Source: Chara braunii
Lineage: Eukaryota > Streptophyta > Charophyceae > Charales > Characeae
Reading direction: 5' to 3'
Assembly (NCBI GenBank): GCA_003427395.1
Contig: BFEA01000432.1
Coordinates: forward strand, 219,611-265,246
DNA length: 45,636 bases
Shown: positions 1 to 8,714 of the stretch, piece after piece
Numbering within the stretch: the stretch's first letter is position 1
Layout: each line of letters begins with the position of its first letter
Translations under genes and position numbers: made by a program
The notes under the pieces: model-generated
The model's database searches: none
The model's input: only the letters and a program-made list of their open reading frames with translations
Told to the model about the DNA's origin: nothing

Positions 1-125
1 TTTTTTTTTTTTTTTTTTTTTTTCCCCTACAGGGGGCCGGGGTCCCGAGTGCTGACCCCCGGAACCCCGTAACCCCGGCGGGGTCCCGGGGCCGGGGTTC
101 GACAACCCTGGTGACCAGGGGCGAG
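1..125. repeat. Poly(T) and GC-rich GTCCC/CCGGGG repeat
   Basis: The window opens with 23 T, followed by about 100 bp very rich in GGGGCC, GGTCCC and CCCCGG words that form nested palindromes. It ends abruptly where similarity to a Gypsy gag gene begins, near 130. It resembles the GTCC-rich stretches near 23.3, 28.05 and 43.65 kb in composition only. It may be the end of a small DNA transposon, or a retroposon with its poly(A) on the minus strand. Identity is uncertain. Confidence 0.4.
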
Positions 126-129
126 GGTA

Positions 130-838
130 AAATCGTCCCACTGCTCTAAGCCACGAGCGCCGCTTAGCGGCCACATCTTGGATCGTGTCCGAGATGTCTT
201 CATCCCCCTGACTGATATACTTGCGCGTATCCAACAGATCCAATTCAAGTGTTTTAGCTATGATAACGGGTAGCTGGTTCGTCTTCAGAGGAACCTTTTT
301 CTGCAGCTTCGCTTTCGGCACTGGATTGCGGAGATGATCGATGAACAAGTCTCGAGCAACGTTTTCTTCCCGCCCTGATTTGTCTAATGCGGTTTGAAAC
401 TGATCTACAAAGCCGGGTAGCAGGTCTCCGGGTTCCTGCGGTCGGGTTTTTAGTACGAACCACGCAGCATCTTCGCTGACTTCGTCGAACCTCGCTAGGA
501 ACGCCCTCTTGAACATGTCCCAATTTACCCATCTATGCCTTTTAAACCAATCGTGAGTGGTGTTTGGAAGTAGCAGGGTAATGACGCGAGGAAGATCCTC
601 GACACCATACCCCTGAGCTTGCACGACTTCGAGCTATGCCTCGGGATGAGTATAGTTGGGATAGAACGGGAAGGTAGCGGGGATGCTTACCATCACCCGG
701 GGAGACCCTCCATTAGCATCGGCCATGGGCATTCCGGGTCGAGCTTCGGCGGACCTCTGACGAGTGATGGGAGGACTAAGATGGTTAGGTCGTTTAACTG
801 ATCTTCCTCTCGCCAGCTCATCTTACTATTGTCAGAAT
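130..838 (-). pseudogene. gag: Gypsy element C gag, broken
   Basis: Minus-strand gag-like coding sequence lying directly inside a primer-binding site. Translated, it matches the gag of element B (11.2-12.05 kb) nearly position for position: an N-terminal region with PFYPN.THP, then HDWFKRHRW, then a segment with FDEVSEDAAWFVLKT, then ELDLLDTRKYISQGDEDI. Gag coats the retrotransposon RNA and forms the virus-like particle. A TAG replaces the Trp codon of THPxAW seen in copy B, near 634, so the copy cannot make full-length gag. Apart from that stop the frame looks open down to about 135, where the element is cut off by the GC-rich repeat at 1-125. The longer minus-strand frames at 254-532 and 27-248 are in other phases and are not the gag frame. 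No protease or pol of this copy is in the window. Confidence 0.75.
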
Positions 839-848
839 TGACACGTGT

Positions 849-862
849 CGGCTCCGATACCA
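849..862 (-). other. Primer-binding site of element C
   Basis: On the minus strand this reads TGGTATCGGAGCCG. It matches, with one change, the TGGTATCAGAGCC site that pairs with the 3' end of plant initiator Met tRNA and primes minus-strand DNA synthesis in many LTR retrotransposons. It sits between the LTR (higher coordinates) and gag (lower coordinates), as expected for an element on the minus strand. The same 14 bases occur at 12083-12096. Confidence 0.8.
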
Positions 863-1650
863 ACCTCACGCCCTGCGTTGTCTTCCGTTCGGAGTGTTTA
901 AAATTGCGGAAGGGGCCCCGGGAAGATAGCAAGATGGGGTGTGCCAAGGATTTTTGGAAAATAAAGTGCGGGGACACGGACAGAACCAAAATCCCCTGTG
1001 TCGGTCCGACTTAGTAAGAAGGGGGAGAAGGGGGAGGGTCCGTCACTGCGCGGGTTTGAGGGAGAAGAAGGCGCGCGTGGGACTCACGACGCAGGAAAAT
1101 TCAATCCAAAATGTATCGTTGAACTTCCCATCAAGCCGTCGCTTTTCGTTTCGCGTGGAAGGGGGCGGGCACGTACTTGGTATCCCGTTTTCGGGTAAAG
1201 TCCCGACGCCGCTCATTCAACTCTGAATCTGACGTGGAAGACCTTAACCGAGTGATTATTTCCTTATGCTCATCTTCATCTCGTACTCAATAGTGAAAGT
1301 CCTTCAATTGGTAACGCTCGAAGCGGCGACAATCGCTGCACAGAGTGTTAGGCCAATGGGGCGCTACTGCTGACCACGGGATGATGATTAGCTCATTGAA
1401 CGAGAATAGTAACGAATAAGGCAAAAAGCGTGTGTCTACAATAACAAAACCAGCACCGACAAATTCAGAGCATCGAGTTTCAGGAGGGAAGTAGTATCTT
1501 CCGTCGATCTTGGCGACGGCTTCTCGTACGTCCCACTCGCATACACGTGTCCTCTTCTCGTTATACGGGAAGGGGCGTGGCGGATGCGAGAGGCCGGCGT
1601 CCAACCGACTTGGGGCAATAGGTCCACATGGCAATAGCGAAATCCTATCT
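863..1650 (-). repeat. LTR of Gypsy element C
   Basis: About 790 bp next to the primer-binding site. It aligns along its length with 12097-12765 and, in reverse orientation, with about 26365-27172. Shared blocks include the first 50 bases after the PBS, a stretch around GACGCCG..CTGA..GACGTG, the GCGGCGACAATC block near 1322, and a block at 1480-1575. The last block can be translated on the minus strand (FPYNEKRTRVCEWDVREAV). The outer end near 1650 is set only by loss of similarity; I could not find a clean TG..CA pair. Confidence 0.7.
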
Positions 1651-1994
1651 AGCATGCATCCCACATGTCAATCACAATGATTCTGCGATCTAGTCGAAGA
1701 CCAGTCCACCAGGCAATCGTCTCATTATCCAAGCATTCCAGTTCATCTCCCACAGACATTCATCGAGGAAGGTGCGAAAATGGCAGCCACACATCACTCA
1801 GTTCTCCATGTGCTCTGCACCCCTGCCCCGTTATCCCCGTGACTAATTAAGCGTCAACCAAAACAACCATCTCGTTCCTCGTGTACAATAGATTGACAAG
1901 CATCCATAATCGTTCATAGAGGGAGAGAGAGAAGGTAGGGAGGAAAAGACATGGAGCAGACAAGAAAAATTACACCAAGATCCGATGATGAAGA

Positions 1995-1998
<4 letters not shown>

Positions 1999-2032
<34 letters not shown>

Positions 2033-2482
2033 ATCCCACTCGTGGTTACAAATAGGAGTGATGATAAGAGCATCCACTCCTATCTGGACCCTTGGGGGCT
2101 CCAATCTATTGGTGGGGAGCTGCACCTACTGGAAAACGGGTCCAGCGTCCCTTAATTGAACTGAAAAGATAATGATACAGAATTTGCTGGGAACCGGGCC
2201 CAGCGTCCCTTGTACCTCTTCACCCTTTAATGAGTGGCACCAGGTATCTCAGTTAAGCCCTGGTACTAAACTTGGATGATAATTTTGGTAGTCTTTGCTA
2301 GGTTGCTAGCTGATTGAGATCCATTATGTCTGTCTCTTTTTGGCAAAAGTAAACTGCAAGGGGGCTTAGCCCTTTTTTCACTGAGCATTTCATCCTCACT
2401 CATAGCCATACCAACTCACAGGGACCAGAGATAATGAGGAGGGGGGGAATGGGTCTGGAAACTCTGATGGGGGTCGCATGGG
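1999..2482 (-). mobile_element. 5'-truncated LINE-type retroposon with 15-bp target duplication
   Basis: A 484-bp insertion bounded by perfect 15-bp direct repeats (GATGATGAAGAAGAG at 1984-1998 and 2483-2497). Read on the minus strand it ends in about 30 A directly against the repeat, the signature of target-primed reverse transcription. Its body resembles the stretches before 4620 and 6555, and it carries the family tail GGGACGCTGGACCCG..TTCCAG (2131-2156) and a terminal stem-loop (2049-2086). A second, shorter copy of the GGGACGCTGGGCCC motif lies at 2184-2211, so the element holds two tail motifs. No tRNA-like head is seen, so it is better read as a truncated LINE than as a classic SINE. 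I see no gene in the flanks (1670-1980). Confidence 0.85.
2049..2086 (-). other. Conserved 3'-terminal stem-loop, copy 1
   Basis: On the minus strand, CAGATAGGAGTG pairs with CACTCCTATTTG (one G-U), an inner ATG/CAT pair follows, and the loop is CTCTTAT. It lies about 20 bases before the poly(A). Stem sequence differs from the related hairpins at 4685, 6624 and 41545 while pairing and loop are kept. Confidence 0.7.
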
Positions 2483-2497
2483 GATGATGAAGAAGAG

Positions 2498-3690
2498 TTT
2501 CCGGCTTAACTGTCCTCGAACTGAACTCACACCAGGGAATAGATCCGAGACAAGGAGGCGCATCCGTCGTGAAGTTCAACTATGGCCCCGGGCCATTCAT
2601 CCATTCAACTTTGATCACTATCCCCGTGCATGCACTGACGATCCCCGCCGTCACGTGCCACTTTCCACCACTGCGACCGTCACCCCGCCGACTTAGTCTC
2701 TGCACGGCTTGCCCGGATCCCACAGTCCGTCGTGGCGATCAGGCGCACCGCCGACCAGACTACAGTCAGCCCGCCGGGACTTTTCGACTCACACTCCACA
2801 CGTACCATCTAGCCACTGCTTCCCGGAAGCTGGCAGACGAGTTGAGAGAGAGTTTTTCGGGCGCGCTTGCGGAATTTATAGTTGCGGGAAGGGAGATAGA
2901 TACGAGGAAGGATGAAGATTGGGGCAGGGAAGGGTGAGGGAGGACTTGGGGATAATCGCTCGGCGAAAGCCATGTTGATCCTTCCAAGTCCGATCGTAGC
3001 CAATCAGAGTCGTTGCGTAATAGCAGCTTCCTCTTACACGGCGCTTCTCCTTGGCTAAACGGGGTGAAGAGAGGACCGACCGGGTTCGTGGGCGGAGGAC
3101 TTAGAGTGGGAGGAAGAAGGGTGCGCAGGATAGCGCGAAACGGATCCAAAATTCAGGTGATCAAGAAAGAGAAAAGGCGCGCGGGGAGAGAGAGAGAGAG
3201 AGAGGGAAAAACGGTTACAGAGGGAGAGTGAGCGTGGGCGTGAAAGGAGCATTGAAGATGGCGAGGGGAGCAGAAAGGGGGAAGCTCGCTTGCATGGCGC
3301 CGATCACAAATGCAAAAAGAGGCACCAAAACAGTTACAGATTCCTAAGTCCTATGCTAATTCAAAAATTGAAATCACCATATCCGTGCGTAAAGTAGGCA
3401 CGGGAAAAAAAAGACAGTCCTACATCCATTCGTATTCCCACCAAATTCTCAAAGTTTTCCGCGACGTGGTCGAGAACATTCATGCACAAAAAGGACACGT
3501 TGGGTTCCGTTCATTTCGGAATTTCTAACTGTCGAGCTAAATTCCTAGCGTGCGCGCGTGTAATTCCCATGGATTTCCCAAATTATGAAAAACGGAATTT
3601 CAAGAACCAATGAGTTTGAAAACACGGGTCCCAGCAAAGCACCTTTAATAAAAAAGAAAGCAAAGCACGTTTAATCAAAAAGAAAAGAGG
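2498..3690. other. No gene recognised
   Basis: Several short open frames on both strands overlap each other and show no recognisable domain. A short (GA)n run lies at 3186-3203. The interval 3540-3690 is A-rich with two AAAGCAC.TTTAAT repeats near 3638 and 3661. I see no promoter, RNA gene or mobile-element ends that I can support. Confidence 0.5.
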
Positions 3691-3751
3691 GAGGGGCCTT
3701 GTAGGCCTGAGCAGAATTCGAAAAGAAAAAGAGAGAGAAAGGGTCCGGAAG

Positions 3752-4765
3752 ATGGCGCAGGTTCAGAAGCTGGTACGTCACAGGCCATGGGAGTGGAGAG
3801 CCTTGCCCTGTGGTCATTGGACGGCCCAAGGTTCGGTTTTCACCTATTACCTGTTTTCAATTGGTAGGAAAGCGGTACTGTGGGCCATCTGGAGGCCCCG
3901 TAGCATACTGACCATCGATGGTGCACATATGGGGAGGGGTGAGATAACAGAGATGATCAAGGACACAATTGAGACAGCAATCAGGGCTCGATGGACACGA
4001 CTAGTACAGTTGACAAAGCCCCTCTTCAAAAAGTCTGACATCACCCGCTACCTAAATGAATTCTGCATGGACTGGCTGGGAGGGGAACGTGGGGGGAGGA
4101 TAGCAAGGATCCAATGGATGGCTGGCACCTGGACGATGATCATCGATTGGAAGCTAGGCAGAAGAATTTTCGACTCTGTTTTAATGATTGGACCACGATC
4201 CCTGACAATATCCCCATCCCCCTTCCCACAGATTTCCCAGACCTTTCCCCCCTCCCTAATAACACATTGATGGAATTAAGTTGGTATGGTAGGGAGTAGG
4301 GAGTAGAGACGGGCCGCTCAACCTGGACAGGAGAGGAGTTTGATAGCTGGGCCGTAGGAAGGGCGGATGGAGATCCTACTTTCGGTCCCCCCCTGGAACA
4401 AGGAGTCCCATCCTCATCATTCCAACTGCCACCTACCAACCCCTCTCCTGTGCCTGCTTGAGCAGAACCCTGGAATGGCATAGGCAGAAGTCAATAAGTC
4501 ACAATTTATCCCACAACCTGTGCACTCAACCCCCTGGGCTCCAGGGCAATCAATGCTGACAGGTCCCTGGTTCATCTTCCTGATTCATTTTCCTCCAACA
4601 AATTTGGGTTACCTGATGTTAAAGGGACGCTGGACCCGGTTTCCAGCAGGTGAAGGTCCCCACCAATAGATGGAGCCCCCCCTAAGGTGATAGTGGTGTC
4701 TGCTCTTACCAGCATCACTATCACCTGCGAGGGATGATTTTTTTTATATTTTTTTTTTAACTCAC
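3752..4765 (+). mobile_element. LINE-type retroposon 3' fragment (copy 2)
   Basis: The 3' part (about 4060-4765) is related to 5957-6690. A shared coding-like block reads DWLGGERGGRIARIQW here and DWLGGEQGGWIAEVQW there. It is followed by similar P-rich text (FPQISQTFPPSL versus FPDLFPPPGTL), then by a non-coding part and the common tail GGGACGCTGGACCCGG..TTCCAGCAGGTG at 4623-4652. The open frame 3752-4270 (172 codons) contains this block near residues 108-122; its N-terminal half is less clearly shared. The protein block is unknown to me; it may be the C-terminal end of LINE ORF2. The fragment ends in a T-rich run (4738-4759) rather than a clean poly(A), and no target duplication was found. 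Confidence 0.55.
4685..4726 (+). other. Conserved 3'-terminal stem-loop, copy 2
   Basis: AGGTGATAGTG pairs perfectly with CACTATCACCT. Inside, GTG/CAT and CTG/CAG pair around the loop CTCTTAC. The stem sequence is unrelated to copies 1 and 3, but shape, place and loop are the same. Confidence 0.75.
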
Positions 4766-5545
4766 GAGACTCCCATCCCACCACTCCTCTCGATATATAT
4801 CTCCTGGCGCACCCCCACTCCATTTCTATCTTACCTCATGCAAGGAACATCACTCTCTACTGGAGCAACCTGACCAGACAGCGGACGCGGGCACCGACGC
4901 TGAATGAGCTCCCCCATTCAGCCCCAGTTGAGGCACTAGCGTACAAGCCTCGTTATACGGGAACCTCGGGAGCTAGGCACATAGTTCTCAGCTAGTCCCG
5001 TGAGTAGTGAGGGCGCTCATAGGCAGTGTCTAATGGCCAACTAACCAAGGTCTTAACCATGAGCCCCTCTAAGCACTAACCTAGCACAGCTCGGATCATA
5101 TATGTCTACTGTTAGTTGTTGAGTATGCCGGTTGTTATGCGAGCTAATGTGATATCATAGTCTATGTGGATGTGTGTGGTTGCTTTCTGCTACTGATGAG
5201 CCTTGCTTATGTCTGTTCGCTAGGGAGAATCAACCAGTGGTAATGGTGGAGACCTCGACCGTCGTCTAACAACTACCCCCAACCTACCTCTGATNACCCA
5301 CCACCCCGAAATGGGTCCACAGACATTGAGAGTAGGACACACCTCTTGATTCGACATTGGTTTCCCTACAAGGCAACCCTCCCCACCATAGGACTGCCAC
5401 GGTATCACCATGCACCCACCCAACCCCTTACTACTCACCTCCCCAAGAGAGTAGCATCCATCCCACATCAAATTTCCCACAGGAAAGGCACACGTCCCCA
5501 CCCGAAACCATGTAGAGGATCATCCCTTAGCTGATATGATGAATG
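4766..5545. other. No gene recognised
   Basis: Mixed-composition sequence with no supported gene; one ambiguous base at 5295. The short open frames 5220-5501 (minus) and 5346-5534 (plus) are antisense to each other and have no recognisable domain. Confidence 0.45.
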
Positions 5546-5615
5546 AGCTTAGTCGGAGTCGAACTCAGGACCTCCAAGTTAGTATATCAGAGCTCTACCC
5601 ACTGAGCTATTGAGG
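5546..5615 (-). repeat. tRNA-like module 1
   Basis: On the minus strand it has an A-box-like TAGCTCAGTGGGTAGAGC and a B-box-like GAGTTCGACTCC at tRNA spacing, so it looks tRNA-derived and possibly able to recruit RNA polymerase III. The anticodon arm does not pair well and the acceptor ends do not match, so a working tRNA is unlikely. It is the lowest of three such modules in about 350 bp, all on the minus strand. Confidence 0.65.
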
Positions 5616-5704
5616 TTGTTAGTCTGTAAGGACGCTATGCCAGGCTCGGGACAAGTACGTGGGGTGCAACCTACACCAAACAATTGTGCTCAGGGGAAGT
5701 TGTG

Positions 5705-5776
5705 GGCCGACAAAGTCGAACCCACAACCTCCCCGTTGCAACACCGGAGGTCTGCCCACTGAGCTACCACGCACTT
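5705..5776 (-). repeat. tRNA-like module 2
   Basis: Minus-strand TAGCTCAGTGGGCAGACC (A-box-like) and GGGTTCGACTTTG (B-box-like), with GTTGCAAC in the anticodon position. The D-arm and T-arm are recognisable; the acceptor stem is not closed. It lies about 90 bp from module 1 and about 60 bp from module 3. Confidence 0.65.
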
Positions 5777-5832
5777 GCTTACCAACTGACCGTCTCGAAG
5801 GTAAGACGCCAAGCATGCCACATGCACCATCG

Positions 5833-5899
5833 TGGGGGCAATGGGAGTTGAACCCACGACCTCCTGAGTGCCGCTTGAACGCCTTACCAACTGAGCTAA
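5833..5899 (-). repeat. tRNA-like module 3
   Basis: Minus-strand TAGCTCAGTTGGTAAGGC and GTGGGTTCAACTCCC give good A and B boxes. Directly beside it, at 5898-5912, is a run of 15 A on the plus strand, that is, poly(T) just upstream of the tRNA-like start. This is the reverse of the usual tRNA-SINE order (head first, A-tail last), so the A-run may belong to a different, plus-strand insertion. Confidence 0.65.
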
Positions 5900-5956
5900 A
5901 AAAAAAAAAAAAGAGCAGTCCTCTGGGCAATCTGGTGGAGAAGATACACCTGTGAG

Positions 5957-6690
5957 ATGGAAGGAGTTGGCCTCAAAGGGCCAATAGTTATAGCACCAAT
6001 CAAGCACCAGATTCAAGCAGATCTTACTATCCAATGGGAAAGGGTAAAAGAAAAAGTGAACTTTTTGCATTCAAAAGAAGAAATTAAAAGGCAAATTCGA
6101 CTTTTTGGAAAGGACTGGCTGGGAGGGGAACAAGGGGGCTGGATTGCGGAAGTGCAATGGAAAGGGGGGGAGGGAGGGGGGGAAGGGGATCAAGGAAAGC
6201 TTAAAATGGATTACTGCCTTCAGTTCCACGATTGGACCAGGATTGACCCCTCCATCCCGCTGCGACCCCTCACTGAATTTCCCGATCTCTTCCCCCCACC
6301 TGGCACACTCTATGGCTGAAGCCCACTGGTTTACAGGCGAATGAAGGTAAATGAAAGGCTTTCAGCAGCAGAATCAACAGGCGACAGGGTGGACCTCAAA
6401 TCGGGCCTTCTCAGTTAAAAAGACAAGGTAAAGGGACAGCCATTCCTCTATTACTGCTCAGTCAATACCCTGGGACAAACCAGGGCAATCAATGCTGGCA
6501 GTCTCTTTCAATACGTCCTACATTTTCTCGTTGTTGGCTTCTCTATTATATTGTAAGGGGCGCTGGACCCGATTTCCAGCAGGTGTCACTCCCCACCAAT
6601 AGACCAGAGCCAGCCACAGGGTCGCTAGGGGTGTCTGCTCTTATCAGTGCCTCTAGCAAACCCCGGTTTTGTTTATAAAAAAAAAAAGTG
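5957..6690 (+). mobile_element. LINE-type retroposon 3' fragment (copy 3)
   Basis: The open frame 5957-6319 (120 codons) holds the shared block DWLGGEQGGWIAEVQW at residues 51-66. The common tail follows (GGCGCTGGACCCGATTTCCAGCAGGTG at 6557-6583), then a terminal stem-loop and a run of A ending at 6687. A possible short target duplication TGTGAG occurs at 5950-5955 and 6689-6694, too short to be sure. Layout matches copy 2, so both derive from the 3' part of one family. Function of the encoded block is unknown; a LINE ORF2 C-terminus is the simplest reading. Confidence 0.65.
6624..6657 (+). other. Conserved 3'-terminal stem-loop, copy 3
   Basis: GCTAGGGG pairs with CCTCTAGC (one G-U), an inner CTG/CAG pair follows, and the loop is CTCTTAT. 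It sits about 20 bases before the A-tail. Compared with copies 1 and 2 the stem has changed on both sides together. Confidence 0.75.
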
Positions 6691-7028
6691 TGAGCGAGTG
6701 GGACCTTGCCCTGGAAACGGGTATAATCATTGTTGATGTCCGTAATTACAGCTTCCCATGCAAAACTTGATGGTCCATGGGAGCCAACCAGCCGACAGCA
6801 GAGGACTTACCGACCAGTCATTGTACGTAGGAAATGCACCTCACCCACTCATTTGAGTGTTAAAGGGAGGCACAAAAACCCTGACCAAATGAGACCTAGT
6901 GGACCCCCGTAAATTGCCCAGCACTGCACATAAACCCTTGGCATCCCAGCTGCAGGTGATTAGTTGAGTAGAGAATGAATCTGACAGAAGGGAGCATTAT
7001 CTTCAAGCCGTACTGGAATTGAGATGTT

Positions 7029-7106
7029 TCCAGTTACCTGATGTTAAAGGGACGCTGGACCCGGTTTCCAGCAGGTGAAGCTCCCCACCAATAGATGGAG
7101 CCTTGT

Positions 7107-7136
<30 letters not shown>
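7029..7136 (+). mobile_element. Short retroposon tail insertion with 7-bp duplication
   Basis: A 108-bp insertion that starts just before the family tail GGGACGCTGGACCCGG and ends in about 27 A. It is flanked by AGATGTT at 7022-7028 and 7137-7143. It keeps the first tail hairpin and CCCCACCAATAGATGGAGCC but lacks the second stem-loop found in copies 1-3. It is either an extreme 5' truncation with early polyadenylation or a short non-autonomous derivative. Confidence 0.7.
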
Positions 7137-7139
<3 letters not shown>

Positions 7140-7143
7140 TGTT

Positions 7144-7562
7144 GCAAACAGTTACCACCTGAGTTTGCAACCGCGAAAAAAAGAAAAAAGACGTTATGAA
7201 TTGGGCATCTCTACACCCATCTGGACAGTCTGGAGTTGAGTGTGTGGAACAGCTGTCCGGACCCCTGCCTGAAAATCTGCCCGCTGACTGGAAATTAACA
7301 AAACAAATGGCGGCGGCACCCTGCGCAACCCTGGAAAATTTTATTGCATTTTTGGGGGAGGGTAGCAGTTGTCCAGACCAGGATAGCGTGGTCGTTACTG
7401 CTCACCATTGTGCTGTGCAGTATGTTGGTTTGCAACTTTGTATCACTGCAGGGAGTCAGAGTCTGCATCATTGTCTCCACTATTTGGAACCATCATTGTT
7501 GAGTCCATTCTGTGTGCATGCGCGTGCTTGTGTTTGTGCGCGTGTTCGTGTGTGTGTGTGCA

Positions 7563-7628
<66 letters not shown>

Positions 7629-8110
7629 CTATGATTTGTGAACAGTGTGAAGTCTATTGTGTCTCTTGTGGCTTTCATGATGTTTCATGAAATGTGTGAC
7701 CCTGGACGTCTGTGTTTTGCAATCCTTCATGTTCTTTGTGTGTCTGTAGCCCTCAACATTGTTCAGCAGTGACTTTGACACAGGAAAAAAACAAAGAATA
7801 AGGAGGAAACAAAAGAGGTCCCGCTGTTTTTCTGCAATCTGCAGATCAGAAATGAAGACAGGGATCCAGACAACCGCTGTGTACATTGTTGAGATTGGGC
7901 CACACAGGCCAGAAATCTGGAAAATGTCATCTGAATATTTCCGGATGTGTGTCGGCTGGGTGTCTGGTTCTGTCCAGATAAGTACTCCAGCGGAGCCATG
8001 AATGCACCAGTAAAAAAATAATAAAAATAAGAATGTCTATGCGCCACAGATTAAAGGGCGGAGCTGATTTCACAGACATGTTGTGTTCAAAAGACTGAGC
8101 TATGATGTCC
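7144..8110. other. No gene recognised
   Basis: The plus-strand frame 7196-7567 (123 codons) begins in unique sequence and runs into a GT/GC-rich tract (7503-7563). It shows no known domain. The remaining frames are overlapping and short. An unrecognised small gene cannot be ruled out. Confidence 0.4.
7566..7625. repeat. (GA)n microsatellite
   Basis: About 60 bp of GA dinucleotides preceded by a GT-rich tract. Confidence 0.95.
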
Positions 8111-8159
8111 CTCTAGATAGCTGGACCTTTCTTTTCTTTGGAAACAACTACGGCTGCGG

Positions 8160-8680
8160 GGGGGTTAACCCGGGATGAACTTGGGTGGGGTCGAGAGCAA
8201 CGGCCAAAAGGAAAAGGAAAACTAGATGGATAAAAACGAGGGGGGGGGAAAGGGAGGCGAGGGCAGGCAGACAGGGGGCGAGGCATCAGCAAAATAAGGC
8301 AGTGATCCGGCGAGCAGACACGGGCAAGGGGGTGGAGTGTGCCCAGAAGGGAGTTAGGGAGGTAAGCGAGATGGAGGGCAAAAATGGAGGAGGGGGACCG
8401 GAAAAAGGAGTGAGCACGGGGGTGGTGCGCTTTACAAGCACAGAAAGGGTTAAATCCGGTAACAAACAACAGAGGATGAACAGAAGACAGACAGCATGCT
8501 GATGTACAATGGAGTGATGAGACAACATGAGGAGGAACACCTGAGCGGCAAAAAACGCCGGGTAAGCGATGCACAAGGACTTCAGATGACCGACCCCTCA
8601 CAACATCGTGGGGGACAGGGGGAGTTGGGGGCAGAGGGGGGGAGAGAGAGAGGGGGGGAGAGAGAGAGGGGGGGACGCAG
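8160..8680. other. G-rich low-complexity tract
   Basis: The plus strand is strongly purine-rich, with many G runs of 5-9 and GGGGGAGAGAG words at 8636-8675. The long minus-strand frame 8113-9096 is open here mainly because of this composition (long Pro/Ser/Leu stretch), so its C-terminal half is not a gene. Its N-terminal third lies in the decayed internal region of element B. Confidence 0.5.
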
Positions 8681-8714
8681 AACTCTCTGGAATGCGGCAA
8701 GTCGCTGCGCCGGG

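Noticed and set aside
5546-5899. Three functional tRNA genes
   Set aside because: A and B boxes are good, but anticodon and acceptor stems do not pair properly, so tRNA-derived repeats are more likely.
2049-7136. Repeated hairpins as a CRISPR array or riboswitch
   Set aside because: Copies are irregularly spaced, on both strands, and tied to poly(A)-tailed retroposons; there are no uniform spacers and no linked cas-like or metabolic genes.
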